From Aspidapion aeneum (taxonomy: Eukaryota; Arthropoda; Insecta; Coleoptera; Brentidae), in NCBI GenBank assembly GCA_963576565.1, contig OY755046.1, forward strand, positions 57,081,471 to 57,145,470: DNA of 64,000 nt. The letters are read 5' to 3'. Below are positions 32,381 through 44,918 of this stretch, in pieces. The position numbers and the translations under genes are program-made. The notes below the pieces were generated by a model that was given only the letters and a program-made list of their open reading frames with translations, made no database searches and was not told the origin of the DNA. Every line of letters starts with the position of its first letter. Position 1 is the stretch's first letter.

Positions 32381-34470
32381 TTGAGCGGCTTTCAAAGAAA
32401 ATCTGTTGGAATCGCACCACTTTTTAAAGCGAAGTTTTGTACAGTTAACAGAAATATAATAAAGAGAATCCTTTCAACTCATTGGTGACTTTGGCCAGTC
32501 CAATTTTGCGTGTCTTCTGAAGATGATTTTATAATATTGCACCCTTTGAGACTTCTTAAATGAATGATAATTGATAAAGTTAGAAAAAATGTAAAAGAAT
32601 CTTTTCAACTTTCAACGCCACGTGTCTCTTTTTTACTCTATAAAGTCCAACTTTCTGGAGCTTCCGAAAATCGCTCATTGGAGTCGCACCCCTTGTGACT
32701 TATTAAATAAAGAAGCAGCTCAGTAATTATTATTTAAAGTTGATATAGTTAGACAAAATGTAAAAGAAGCCTTTCAACTTTTATCTCCATCTGACTGTTT
32801 GGTGACTCTTTCAATGGAAAAACATCTCAATCTTGATTCAAAGTTGATATAGTTACAGAAAATGTAAAAAAATGCTTTCAACTTTTATCTCCATCTGACT
32901 GTTTGGTGACTCTATTAAGTCCAGCTTTGCGCAGCTTTCTTAAATGGAAACAATAAAGAAGTTTGATACGGTTAGAAAAGGCGAAAAAGAACCTGTTTAG
33001 CTGCTATCGCCATCTGAGTTTTTGGCCACTCTAGCGAGACCAACTTTGCGAGTTTAATTGAACCTGGAATGTAAAGCGAAATCCGTACATCTATTGTATT
33101 TTCTTACATTGTGGTCAATTAGTCCCGGAATTCGGTTAATTTATTTGATGGAGTTCGAACATTTTAAAAGGCCAAATCAGTTGTACTTCTTTTAATCAAT
33201 TTTAAGTGGCTTCCGAAGAAGATTTATTAAAATTGAAACCCTTCTGTTTCCTCACATGGAAGAGAATCCCAGGTTATAGACATAGTTGTCACAGTTGTAA
33301 GAAAATGTAAAATAATATTTTTAATTTTTATCGTTACTCCTTGTTTATTCTTTCGAGTCAAACTTTGCGCGGCTGATGGAATTCGAACATTTTGAAAGGT
33401 CAAATTAGTTGTACTCCTATTAACTAATTTTAAGTGGCTTCCGAAGAAGATTTATTAAAATTGAAACCCTTCTGTTTCCTCACATGGAAGAGAATCCCAG
33501 ATTATAGACATAGTTGTCACAGTTGTAAGAAAATGTAAAATAATATTTTTAATTTTTATCGTTACTCCTTGTTTATTCTTTCGAGTCAAACTTTGCGCGG
33601 CTAATGGAATTCGAACATTTTGAAAGGTCAAATTAGTTGTACTCCTATTAACTAATTTTAAGTGGCTTCCGAAGAAGATTTATTAAAATTGAAACCCTTC
33701 TGTTTCCTCACATGAAAGAGAATCCCAGGTTATAGACATAGTTGTCACAGTTGTAAGAAAATGTAAAATAATATTTTTAATTTTTATCGTTACTCCTTGT
33801 TTATACTTTCGAGTCCAACTTTGCGCGGCTGATGGAGTTCGAACATTTTGAAAGGTCAAATTAGTTATACTCCTATTAACTAATTTTAAGTGGCTTCCGA
33901 AAAAGATTTATTAAAATTGCGTGTTTTCAAATAAAATAGCACCCCAAGTTGTTACAGTTAGAGAAACTGTAAAAGAATCTTTTTAACTTTTATCGGAACG
34001 TGATTCTTTTTTACTTTATAAAGTCCAACTTTGCGCGGCTTCCGAAAATTGCTCATTGGAGTCGCACCCCTTGTGACCTTTTAAATGGAGAAACTTCTTA
34101 ATCTTTATTTAAAGTTGATATAGTTAGAGAAAATGTAAAAGAACCCTTTTAACTGTTATCTTTATCTAACTGTTGGGTGACTCTATTGAGTCCAACTTTG
34201 CGCGGCTCTCTTAAATGGAAAGAATAAAGAAATTTGATACAGTTAGAGAAGGCGAAAAAGAACCTGTTTAACTGCCATCGCCACCTGACTTTTGGCTACT
34301 CTAGCGAGTCCAACTTTGCGCGGCTTTGAATACTAATTTTCCATTAGTTTGTCAGTTTAATTGAACCTGGATTGCAAAGTGAAATGCGTACATCTATTGT
34401 GTTTTCCTACGTTGTGGTCAATTAGCTCTGGAATTCGGTGAATTTATATGACGGAGTTCGAACATTTTGC
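32380..34470 (+). repeat. Domain of degenerate related repeats with the recurring motif aactttgcgcggct
   Basis: The motif ccaactttgcgcggct or a close variant recurs about ten times between 32500 and 34325, usually after gactct.t.gagt. Blocks at about 32600-33160 and 33990-34470 are direct duplicates, for example agaaggcgaaaaagaacctg and catctattgt.ttttc. The 228-bp array lies between them. Confidence 0.75.
33150..33915 (+). repeat. 228-bp tandem repeat, three full units plus part
   Basis: The anchor ttcgaacattt is at 33154, 33382, 33610 and 33838, exactly 228 bp apart. Units 2 and 3 are almost identical (tctgtttcctcacatg, tagacatagttgtcacag). Confidence 0.93.
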
Positions 34471-36220
34471 AAAGCCAAATTTGTTGTACTCGTATTAACC
34501 TGTTGTTTGTGACATAACTCAAAAAGTTGTCCCTGCTTATGCAAACAATTTAGATAAAAGGTTTTATATAAACTATAGCCTAGAGTACAGCGCAGCGTCT
34601 CTCATCTTCGATGGGATTAAATGGGAAACTCAGTTTATTAATAAAGTTATCGATCCTTGGATTTCACCTACTAGGTGCATTATTTTGCTAAAAATGTTAT
34701 TTACTAACTACAGAACTCGTCTGAATCCTCAGAGGAGGAAGTACTACCCTCCAAGATCTTTAGCGCAGCAATGAAGTCGCCAAAAAGTCACACGTTTTTC
34801 GGGTGATCGTTTTAAGAATACGGTTGAGGAGCCCACTTTCGCTCGAATTTCACGGAGTACTCGCCTCGGGGAGATTTCAAGAATAACGACAAAGTAGTGA
34901 CGTCTTTAAATGTAAAAATGGATGCCCAAGAAATCTTAACGTTAGCGCAGAAAGAAGCCAAAGTAACATTTCTTTATTTATAGCAGAAGCTAAAGGGTTG
35001 CCAGCACCTTTCCTTAAAACCATTAGTTTCAATGTTTGGTCGCCAGCACGTTCCCATTACCCTCATATACCCCCTAGACCGAAATAGGACTCCCCAATTG
35101 GTGGTGGCAACCTATGTATTAAACTCACTATAAAACCATAAGAAATAAACTCTAGCTTCGCCCTCTAGCGGTTCCACCAATATAGAACCTTTTAGGGCCT
35201 AAAGCTCAGCAACTCAGAAATGTCCTCTATCCTATTATAAAACTAGATTTGGTAATTTGGTATCCTGGCGATTCTGTTGAATACCATAATACCTTTAGAA
35301 TAAAGAATTTTTCCTATAAAAGCTTCAGCGATATTTTAGATTCACAATGACTATATAAAATAATTTAGGTCACAAAATTGTCAAAAATGACAGAGTCCCT
35401 AAATTATTTTATCACATAAAAATATACCTATATATGAGGAGTTTGTTGTTTTGTTGATCATCAAATTGTCTGCCAGTATTATTTTTCTGTTAAAATCGTA
35501 TCTGAAAAGCTCTAAAAACAAGCGCGCCAGCTCAAAAATGCTTTTTAATCGTAATAATAAAAAAAAATAATTTTCACTATTAAAAAAGTCTGTTTGGTTT
35601 ACATAAATCAAAATTAAAGTAAATTATTGTGTAAAACACTGCTAAAACGACTAGATAAATATTTTCTGTTTACAATCTTTTTTAAATAATTTTATATACG
35701 CCATTATTGTTTTATAGTGGTCACTTGGTTTTATTTGTTACTCTATCGCAACAAGGATTTTTGAGTGCCCTTATAAAACCAATAAAAATGATGAAGCAAA
35801 CATAGTCAACATAACCTCACTTAAATTTTTTGTATTTTTTTTTAAATAATTCAACATTTTTAAATCTTTTTTATCGTGCAATTTGCACACAATCAAGAGG
35901 GCCAGTGCAATGATATCCGTTGTGCCTGCAGGTTGGAGGGAAACCTCTTACATTGGTCGTTTAAACTGGCTTTATCAAGGCCTGGGTACCCTACCCAGGA
36001 GGACGGAATCTCAACAATTATTAATTATTGTGCTTTAAATAATCAATCTTGCAATAGGTAGGTACCAATCTGTACCTAGGTATATCTATTATTTTTACCA
36101 GAAATACCTAAAAAAACTAAAACACGAAAGTATTTATTTACTTCTGTTAGAACAAACAAGGTTTTATATGGTCGCCTATTTAAATACTCTGCCAATATAT
36201 GGGCCCCTAAGCTCAGACTA
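34470..36220. other. No gene recognised
   Basis: The region has recurring attataaaacc-like phrases and a few moderately GC-rich patches (34600-35100). I do not recognise any protein or RNA. Confidence 0.45.
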
Positions 36221-36222
36221 GG

Positions 36223-36892
36223 TACTATAGTTATAGTGTACGTGTGAGCTAATATAACTAAAAACTAAAATATATTTTATTCAACTCCAGACTAAATTAC
36301 CTTTTGTTTGATACCACACAAGCCATGCTTTGACTTAAACTCAAATTTCTGAAATCTACCCCCACCCTTAAAAAAAACAAAAACTAAAATGTATTTTGTT
36401 AAAGTCCGGACTCAATTACCTTTCGTTTGATATCACACACGCCATATTTTCACTTAAACTCTAATTTTTAAAATATACCCCCACCCTTTTTTTAAAATAA
36501 ATTAAAATGTATTTTGTTCAACTGCAGACTCAATTACTTTCATTTTCATTTAATATCACACACGCACCCTTTATTTGGTTTGTGTTCGGTGGATTTTGTT
36601 CATTTTTAAATGGGACCATCTCGACCCAAGACCCAGCCTAGGTACCAAATTTCATTAAAATCGGCCAAGCGGTTTTTGAGTTATGCGCGTTGGTCGTTAC
36701 AGACAGACATACAGACACACAGACAGACATACAGACAGACAGACAGACAGACGGCGCAACAAAAAAGTTTCAAAATCATCTGAAACGCAAAGATATATAA
36801 AAAAATTTTGAAATCGGAGCAACTTTTTTTTTCTCGAAAAAATTAGGATCACCATAGCTCACACTACTATAGTATAGTATATGTGTGAGCTA
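36223..36892. mobile_element. Repeat element bounded by GTGTGAGCTAAT motifs
   Basis: The left boundary (about 36237) has cgtgtgagctaata and the right one (about 36878) atgtgtgagctaata. The right end also holds a hairpin, agctcacac / gtgtgagct. Inside are three tandem units of about 119 bp starting near 36261, 36380 and 36499, then a (CAGA)n-like run at 36703-36750. The class is unknown. Confidence 0.55.
36261..36580 (+). repeat. Tandem repeat, about 118-119 bp, three units
   Basis: Units share aaaactaaaat.tattttgtt, gactcaattacctt, gatatcacacacgcca and tacccccaccctt. The third unit is partial. Confidence 0.8.
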
Positions 36893-37738
36893 ATAATAAT
36901 TAAGATGCAGCTATGGGTCACTATAAATACAAAATAATTAAGTTTACCTTTAAGCGTTCCTATAAAACCTTTTTAAAATGCCTAAAAGTAATGGAAAAAC
37001 CAAAAGTCTAAAGTTTATATTCACCACTTTTCAAAACCTTAAGGACGCTAGGTTCTATATGGCCGCCTATATAATCATATTTACTATTAAACTACTGGTA
37101 ACTATAAAAACAAAAGGATATAAGGAAGGTACCCTTTTAGCCCTATTATAAAACACTTTTTTTATTACCTAATGTAATGAAAAAACTAAATGACCAAAGT
37201 TTATATTTATTTATTTTTAAAAACTTTAGGTAAAAGGGTTTTATAAGACCATCCTTATAAATCAGAAATCAATAAAACCAAAAGTATCAACAGAATCACT
37301 TTTTGGTTGTATAACACCTCTTTAGGTAATTGGCAATATAGATTACCTTTATGTAGCCAAATTGATCCTAAAAGCCATAACAGCACCCTTTAAATAACCT
37401 CGGAACCAAATTAATAAAACCTTGAGTGGTAATAATGTTACTTGGGAGGGTAATTTATGCCCCTACCCTCGTTCCCTTCGTACATACGTCATAAATCATT
37501 TTTTTTTAATGCCTCACTAATGGCATTTAAAGTTTTTGTATCAAAGCTGATTCGCTTTTTTGTTTTTTATTGAAATATTCATTCAATTATTGCTTTTACC
37601 GGCTTTTTTTTATAAAAAATTCATTATTTATACAAACCACATTGACATTTAATTATAAAATTTTAATGAGATTCCAAAGTGATTGAGGGATTTAAATAGA
37701 ACTTTAAATTGCTGTTTTTTCATTTATTTTTTTAAATC
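36893..37738. other. No gene recognised
   Basis: AT-rich sequence with no supported feature. Confidence 0.45.
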
Positions 37739-37823
37739 AAGGGCGTAGTTACGAATTTTACTTGGGGGGGACAGCATAAAAAATGTCAATTCAAGTCACT
37801 GTTTAGAACTTGAAAAATTGGTA

Positions 37824-38444
37824 TTGTCCGGCCAGAATAGAATGAGGCGCAATAGATGGCTTCAATTAGTGCTATTTTTCTCAGTCCAGTGGCGTGCTAT
37901 AATTTTAAATTTTACTCCTAGCCTTTTTTTGCTGGAAACTTATTTTTCCTAAAAATAAATATTTTTTTAAAAGTTTTATACTTATTATATTATATAGATA
38001 CCTACCCTTTTCATTAGGTAGGTGCGTACAAATCTAGAAACCTAAAAAAATACCAATTGACTCTCTAAAAATTGCAAACATCTGATACTAATCGTTATAT
38101 CTTTAAAATTGTAATTCTTCATAGTTTTATTAAAAAAATTAAAAAATAAATGATACGCCACTGTTTCTTTTTTTTGGTCTAGAATGTGTATGAAACGTGC
38201 CTAGTCATCCAATGTGAGCCCAGCGATAACAATAGAAGCCCAATTAAAGGGTGTGAATTGTGAACGGGCCGGATTCGAGTTCGTTAAACTTAGAGTACCG
38301 TTTTTTCTTGAAATATAAAAATTTTGTTCATGGTAAATTTGCTAAAAATGAAGACCACCCAGTAAGACCAAATTGCTGTAAACAGAAAGAGATAGATTGA
38401 GTTGAGCCATCTCTTTTGCGCCTCATTTTATTCTTGCCGGACAG
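37824..38444. mobile_element. Middle element of the nest, TTGTCCGGC ends
   Basis: Left end TTGTCCGGCCAGAATAGAAT and right end inverted CTGTCCGGCAAGAATAAAAT continue as gaggcgcaa and atggc, about 38 bp in all. TA lies on both sides (37822-37823 and 38445-38446). Confidence 0.85.
37887..38163. mobile_element. Innermost hAT-like element, CAGTGGCG ends
   Basis: Ends CAGTGGCGTGCTATAA and, inverted, CAGTGGCGTATCATTT share CAGTGGCGT. The interior is AT-rich and non-coding. Flanking T-rich 8-mers are similar but not identical. Confidence 0.7.
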
Positions 38445-38635
38445 TATCTTTCACGTTTTACATGAGTGAGTGTAACGGGTTCGGACACCGGTTTAGGGGA
38501 GGACATTATCCCTTTATCTACGCCCTTTTTTTTTATACAGTTTAAAACATTTTTTTTCGGGCCTTGTTAATTGACACAAACTTAACGTTTTATTTAAAAC
38601 ATGTATTAAATCTACAACTACGTAATTATTATACA

Positions 38636-38830
38636 GGGTGTAAGAAGGTATGGTACATAATATTTTAATCAGTCATAGAGAAAACGAAAATAAGGAAAAA
38701 AGTTCATTTAACATATGGACCATAACTATTTTGTTATCGAGATAAAAAGCATCAAAGTTGTCAACGTTTTTGGGTAAGACCTCTTTAAAAACTTTGTAAA
38801 TAGTTTTAACAAATACAGGGATAATTTTAT
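38636..38830. mobile_element. Half copy of the CAGGGTGT foldback MITE
   Basis: It starts tacagggtgtaag and contains gagataaaaagcatcaaagttg, matching the inverted right half of the element at 9966-10672. The other end is missing. Confidence 0.65.
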
Positions 38831-38955
38831 AACTTTTTCCGATAGGCTTTTCATTCTAAAGATTTTTTTTTTCTAAAGTTAAAAATAACAAACATATTTT
38901 AAATTCAAATTTAAGCTTACGTACTGCTTCTTGTCAAACTAAATTTCACTACTTG

Positions 38956-38956
38956 C

Positions 38957-38992
<36 letters not shown>

Positions 38993-38993
38993 T
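38956..38993. repeat. (TAC)n microsatellite
   Basis: Twelve consecutive trinucleotides of the tac/act type. Confidence 0.95.
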
Positions 38994-39399
38994 CCTGTGT
39001 GTATGGCATGTTTTACCAGTGAAATGGTGCTTAAAATGGGCAATTTTGTATTGAAAGTTGATTTTTTAATTAAGCAAAAATTTTTCTTGTGAAATAATAA
39101 TAAATATTTTATTATAAAATAAATTTGTTTCGGTTATTGCCTATTAAGATTAATTTTTATTATGTATTATTAATAATAATAATTTCCTTGTTTAAAAGGA
39201 AAATTAACTTTCAATACGAAATTGCCCATTTTAACCAGCATTTTATATCAGACAAAATTGTGTTTAGAATGGAAAGGCAAGTATTGAAATTTAATTTGGT
39301 ACAAAGCGGTCTAAGCGTAATTTTGAATTTAAAAAAATCTTTATTATTTTTAAATTTAGGAAAAGAAATAGTAAATAAAGTAAGTAAGTAAAGTTAGGC

Positions 39400-39870
39400 T
39401 TAACAGATAGTATTAAGGTAAAAATTAAAATAATACTTTTAACCCTTTCTTTTTAAACTAAATCTAATGCCAATAACGACCTCTGTATCATATTGAGCTA
39501 AAATCGTTGGGTGTTCTTGATTTATCGTCTGTATTCGAACAGCCAATTTATTTTATTCGCCGATTTCGGTGCTTAGGAACAAAAACTCACTTAATAAAAT
39601 AAAAAAATTAATTTTTACTTTGTTAACTGTCCACCTCTTGTATGGTGGACTAAATATCAAGTCATGTAATAATTCTCGCCCTAAACAAATGTTTCAGGTT
39701 GTCCACCCCTTGACGACTGCCACCACTTGCTACGGTAGTCATTTATCAAGGCAACGCTGGAACGCCTTCGACGGACATCGAGCGTATCGCGCTCTCTTAT
39801 TAATACATGCTATACTCTATCTGTTTTTTATCCTCTTATGGAAATGAAGCCCCCTAGATGTGGACTTGTT
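39400..39870 (-). repeat. Dispersed repeat family A, copy 3 (inverted)
   Basis: It matches the reverse complement of 13400-13880: ccacctcttgtatgg, aatgtttcaggttgtccacc and atttatcaaggcaacgctg correspond to parts of copy 2. Confidence 0.75.
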
Positions 39871-39953
39871 CACGCAGTATCTATTTCATAATGTTTTCTT
39901 TAAAATCCACTCACTCTGTAAATGGGTAACCAAGAGTATTGGAATATTATATA

Positions 39954-40644
39954 TAGTGAAACCTCTCCTTGCGGACACCTCTATTAAGCGGACACACCCT
40001 TTAGGCGGACAAATTTTTTGGAATCAAAACCCTGTTTCTTTACATCTAAAATTCACGCCAATAACCGGACACTCTAATAACCGGACGCGCACAATTTTTT
40101 TTCGGTTAAAAATTCTGAAACCTCCCTTAACCGGACGCGAACCTCTGACAACCGGACGGAGTGCTGCACGACATGAGCATAAATATTATGTAGTATCTTG
40201 GCAACAACGCACTCTGCAATAGGGGAATTACCTCTTTCCTTTTTATTGCGGACACTAAATACTTCTGTCGTATTTACAACATATTTTATTCGGCGGGGGC
40301 GGGACTGCTGTGTTTTATTTTTATTGTTCAATTGGGTAGTAAAAGATCTCTTTGAAATGGTGCCTAGTCAAAAACTTCTTAGTTTACGTGAAAAAGTGGA
40401 AGTTGTTAACGTTTCGGAGAAGGAACATCTAACTCAAGCAGCGGAAATTGTTAATAAATATGTATATTAAAATTTCGCACTTCCCTCTAATAAGCGACCA
40501 CCTCCAATGGGCGGACAAAATCGACGGAACCGTGAGTGTCAGCTTATATGAGGTTCGGTTCGGTTCGGTTCCTCTCATAAGCGGTCACCTCTAATAAGCG
40601 GACAAAATCGACGGAACCATGTCAGCTTATAGGAGGTTTCACTG
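39954..40644 (+). mobile_element. pogo/Tigger-like transposon derivative, copy 2
   Basis: The 5' end (agtgaaacctctccttgcgg) and 3' end (ggaggtttcactg) match copy 1 at 14053-14636. TA follows the 3' end, and the first base of the 5' CAG appears mutated to T. The coding remnant at 40340-40470 keeps LLSLREKVEVVNVSEKEHL and TQAAEIVNKY but has lost the KIAEKINIGK part of the helix-turn-helix. The 3' sub-terminal region is duplicated around a (GGTTC)n link at 40551-40571. Confidence 0.9.
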
Positions 40645-40993
40645 TATATGATCTAGCTGATAATAAGAATCTAATGGAGGAAAATATATTTTCTCAGGAA
40701 AATAAGAACGCTATCCGATAACACAATATCCATCCACCGCACGCTTAGATTCCATTTCACACATCCGTGCATTATTCCTAGTGTCTATATAAAAATGGAA
40801 ATCCGTATTCTATAGAAGACTTTTATATACGTAGGCAGCTATTGAGCTGCTGCCCTATAGCTTCCAAACAGCTTAGCTGTTTTAAACAGCAAACGTAATT
40901 TTTTAGCAACAAAGGGACCCTATTTTTGCCAGATGCCGAATCAGGGGTATCAAAACGGACGGGCGACGATCCTCCACTTTGTTGACGTCACAT

Positions 40994-41465
40994 CGGGGGC
41001 TGATTTTTTTTATGGTCACGTCACTCACCGCACAGCTGATTGTCTTTGAAATATTGAAGTTGGAATGACAGTTCATGAATATTTAATTTTTTAAAAATAA
41101 AGCCGGTTTTGAGATTGTTTTTAGTATATTTTTGCAGAACAATTTTTTTTTTAATGTATAGTATCTTTAATTTTTTAAAGCCGCTTCATTAGCTCACACT
41201 AAAATTAAATTTAAAGCAGAAGCGAATGTGACAAACACAGATGACAAAGTCAATTACATATCAAATATGACAGTTGGCATGCGGTACATGGCGGGTAATT
41301 TGAATTCAAAATAAGTAATGCTAAATCTTGAAGATTTTAACTTTTTAATCATCTTGCAACCTTACAAAAGTTTGGTGGAATATCGGGATAGTGTCTGTCA
41401 TTTTGAAAATATCATAAAAAAACGTCTGACCTCCCATAAGACCCAATATCCAAAGTCAGCCCCCG
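40994..41465. mobile_element. Candidate TIR element, CGGGGGCTGA ends
   Basis: CGGGGGCTGATTTTTTTTAT and, inverted at the right end, CGGGGGCTGACTTTGGATAT share a 10-bp perfect repeat. No transposase or clear target duplication is seen. Confidence 0.5.
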
Positions 41466-41984
41466 AGAACAGTTGATTTTTTCAGGGTCGTGGCCTGTAT
41501 GTTTTGTTGGCCTTGGCCGAATATATTAAAAACACATACTATTTTTAAAGCTAAAGTCCGGACGTGCTTGTTTATTTAAGTGAATTTTGAACATACTCCT
41601 TCGTGAATTGCCAAATTGTGAAAAATTCGAGGTTATGTTCATTATTTACAGAGACCTTAGTTGATTTGTTAAAAATTTATCAAATTGTGGATGAAATTTG
41701 CAGTTTCACCGAGTTTTTTTCTGGTTTTTTATTTTTAATTAATTCTAGTCAGTAAATATATTTAAATTTTTTTTAACTTAATTTTGTTGTGTTTGTGGCA
41801 TTTTTTGTTTTGTTTATTTTGTTTAATTTACTAGCTTAATATCAGCAGCGCACTCAGGAATATGTCTTGGGGGGGGGGGAACCGAACCGAACCCCATAAT
41901 GGCAAATTTCATGCTGTTTTTTGTTTTTATTCATGAAATATGTCAAAAATATCTAAAACAAATTTAGGCTTGGGGGGCAGGCCC

Positions 41985-42690
41985 CAAGGCCTGCTAATTG
42001 TGATGTACCAATCGGCAGTAACAGTCCTTTGATCTTCCAGAGGAATTGTTACTACATGACCTGCTTATGAGACAAATGTCGCGACCATCTTTCTGTATAC
42101 ACTTCGAGAAGGATGACTTTTGTTGGCTTTTCTTCATCTTGGAACACCCAAACAGAAGACTGAAGTTTTTTTTCGTGTTTATATGACTAAATCAATGATT
42201 CATCACTACAGACAATGCTGTACACGTTTTTCGAGTATCCTGCCTCAAAGCGGTCTATAGTTTTTTGACACCAATTGACCCTAGCCCCTTTCTGTTCTTC
42301 GGTTAACAGATGCGGTATCCAACAGGAAACTAATTTTCTTACCCTTAATTCTTTATGCTAAATTTTTTAAATCGAGTTCTTTAAAATTCCCAAAGAATCC
42401 TCAATCTCGCGATATATCACATATCCATCTTCCTTGATGAGCATGCACACAGCATCGATTTTTTGCTGGGTGACGCCCTCTTTGGTGCACCTGTCCTTGG
42501 ATCATCGGTAAGGCTAATCCGTCCACGCTTGAATTCTCCATACCAACATGAAACTGTCGACTGATGTAGTACTTCATTACCGAAAACAGAAATCAACTCG
42601 GCAAGGCATTCTTGTTGAGATATTTTCCTTCGAATGCTGTAAAAAATTATAGCCCAAAATTGCTTTTTAATTCCATTTTTCGACAGATTT
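41985..42690 (-). pseudogene. Dead mariner-family transposase
   Basis: Minus-strand frames give KNGIKKQFWAI-like remains near 42650, IRRKISQQECLAELISVFG, KIDAVCMLIKEDGYVIYREI near 42440, then KLVSCWIPHLLTEEQKGAR, VNWCQKTIDRFEAGYSKNV, CSDESLI with the first catalytic aspartate, and SSVWVFQDEEKPTKVIL near 42150. This is the standard mariner order: HTH region, WIPH(E/L)L, first D of the DDD triad, then the PTK region. Many stops and frameshifts separate the blocks, and the second and third catalytic aspartates are not identifiable. The outer part near 42830-42855 (cagccctcctgtat) could be the remains of a terminal repeat. Confidence 0.9.
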
Positions 42691-42859
42691 GTTAACTTAA
42701 AAAATTCACTGTAGCTATATAACTACATTCGTCGCACTGAAGTTTTAAATTTAGGTGAGGTAAAGATTGAGATTCAGTTTTAGTAATGACATTCGATCAG
42801 TGTCGCCCTCTATATTTCTATATGCAAAATATAAAACACAGCCCTCCTGTATGTGTTTA

Positions 42860-44780
42860 ATGAAGGCACTGTAACACATGTCAGAAAAATACATAGATTT
42901 TGGGTAAAACAAGGGACATAAGCATCATAAGCTTCTAAATTGGTTTTAATTGTAATAATTGGTTATTTTTAAAAATTTAAATTTTTTGTGTAGAATTTCT
43001 TTTTTAATGTTATAAGAAAGGTATACTGCATGAGGTGAACTAAAGTGTTGGATAGCTGGATGAGTTTGTTGTGATCCGTGAGTATATCAAATAGTCTGTT
43101 GAAATTCAGCGGTTCAGTAAACGGGATTTTCAAAATACAAAGGAAAGTGAATTTCTATAATACTTTTATAAAATATACTTTTTTATTTTTATTTTATCGC
43201 CATTCTCCAAGCCATTATAAACCGAGTTAACCCTAGCTGTGCTTTCAAAATTGAGGTTAAGCTAAGCCAGGACTAATAATTATGCATCGATAAACATACC
43301 CCCTCATTAAAACTATATAAGCTTACCCCTTTCATAGGCATGGTGGTGATTGGAGAGGTGGTATTACCTGAAAAAAATAGAAAAAATTAGTTTTTTTGCT
43401 AAAAGCAAACCTGAAAATATGTTTTTTTAGCAAGTTTAGAACCTCCATCCCTTTTACTTGTACAACTTTTATACACACTCAAATCGTGCCCTCGCGATGA
43501 TTTGAGTGCGAGAAAAAGGTAAGAAAGGAAAAGGTCGCGTGGATAAGATGTATATTTTAAAAAACGGCATCAAAGACAACTCGCAATTAGGTGGCGTTAT
43601 CTTGTTACACCCAGGACTTGTTGAACAATTTTTTCCCGCACACTTATACCGAAATACAGTCAATTCGGTGAAATTTGACATAAGGGAAGTAATTTGTTTT
43701 TAAACTTGGTTATTTTTATTTTTCTATCCTTTTTTATTTATTTCATTAAAACTTTGGGATGAAAACTTCTTTTTAGTCAAAAAACATACTGTACAATCAC
43801 GCAACCGTATAGTTTTAACGGCCCGGTCGTTGCAATATCCTTTACCGAAACTGAAGCTCCTTGATGGCACGCCATTGCGCAACGCGTATGAACGTAATCG
43901 AACAGACTGCTTATTTCAAGGCTAAAGGGTGCAAACTGAATTCTCGCATTGGGCTTGTATGCATTGACCCCCTCTGTGTTTTACATAACGAGGGAAGCAA
44001 TTGTATCTGCCGCGTAGAGCGCAAGGAGCCGGCGGTTATCGCGAAAGCGACTGCTCTTGGGTCCAATCAAGATAGATAGTCAATGAATTCTTACTCGTTT
44101 TCTACGCATACGACAAAGACAACTGCTCACATGGTTGCCTTTCCTTATACGCCCTTCCATTATATACAAATAGGTATTTACCATAAGATGCCGCTTTTCT
44201 AGTACATAGGTTCGCGCAAAATATATTGCTTCTGATACAATCTTACCACTCATATAGGACTGGCGCTAATTACGTCAAGTTTTAATTTAATTACAATTTA
44301 TTTTCATTATGTGTGATTTTATAAAGGAAGCAATGTTTCCCTAGCTTATATGCACCGCACACCCCTGATGTGACTTTAGAGCTTATCAGTGAAATTTTCA
44401 CTCGTATTTTTACCTATTTAAAATAAAAAATAAACGTTCTTTTTGGAAGTAGTTTGATGTGTGGATGTGTTTTGGTTTATTTTTTTTATAATTTTTTTTT
44501 TATTATTTCCGCAGACTCGAAGAAACCAGTTTTAGAATTCACTTTTAACAAACTGTTTCTATATTTTTATGATCGGTAATTTATTGGATGCTTTAACGAT
44601 AAAGCTTTCTTATTTTTTGGGGGTTATACTTTTACAAATTTTGTATTTTGATAGTTCAAAGCGTTCCATATTTGGACATGGTATATTTTAAGTTCGATTT
44701 TCTCAAGTACACCTCTACTTAATGCTCAAGTTATTACTTTATAGTAATTTTGTTTTCGTTCGATTATTTTTTGCACAATA
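42860..44780. other. No gene recognised; GC-richer patch at 43860-44080
   Basis: Two short plus-strand frames (43506-43703 and 43861-44079) have no family I recognise. The second lies in sequence noticeably richer in G+C than its surroundings, which may mark a piece of an unknown element or a degraded exon. Confidence 0.4.
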
Positions 44781-44786
44781 TTTTTG

Positions 44787-44817
44787 TCCAAACCCATCAT
44801 TAGGGAGGGTTTGGACA
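44787..44817. repeat. Perfect 10-bp hairpin
   Basis: gtccaaaccc and gggtttggac are separated by about 11 bases. This is a structural observation only. Confidence 0.7.
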
Positions 44818-44918
44818 TATTACATACAAATATATAAATGTATGTAACTCATAATAAAACAATTTTTCATAAAAAAAATGTGTATGTGTATATAAGACAC
44901 ACATGTATCAATCGGTTT

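Larger units (their letters stand above)
37739..38527. mobile_element. Outer element of a three-level TIR nest
   Basis: Ends GGGCGTAG (37741) and CTACGCCC (to 38525) are perfect 8-bp inverted repeats with purine-rich or pyrimidine-rich tracts next to them. The element encloses two further inverted-repeat elements. Confidence 0.6.

Noticed and set aside
34560..34760. Possible RT-like reading (GIKWETQFINK region)
   Set aside because: The similarity is too vague to name a family and the frame is short and unsupported by neighbours.
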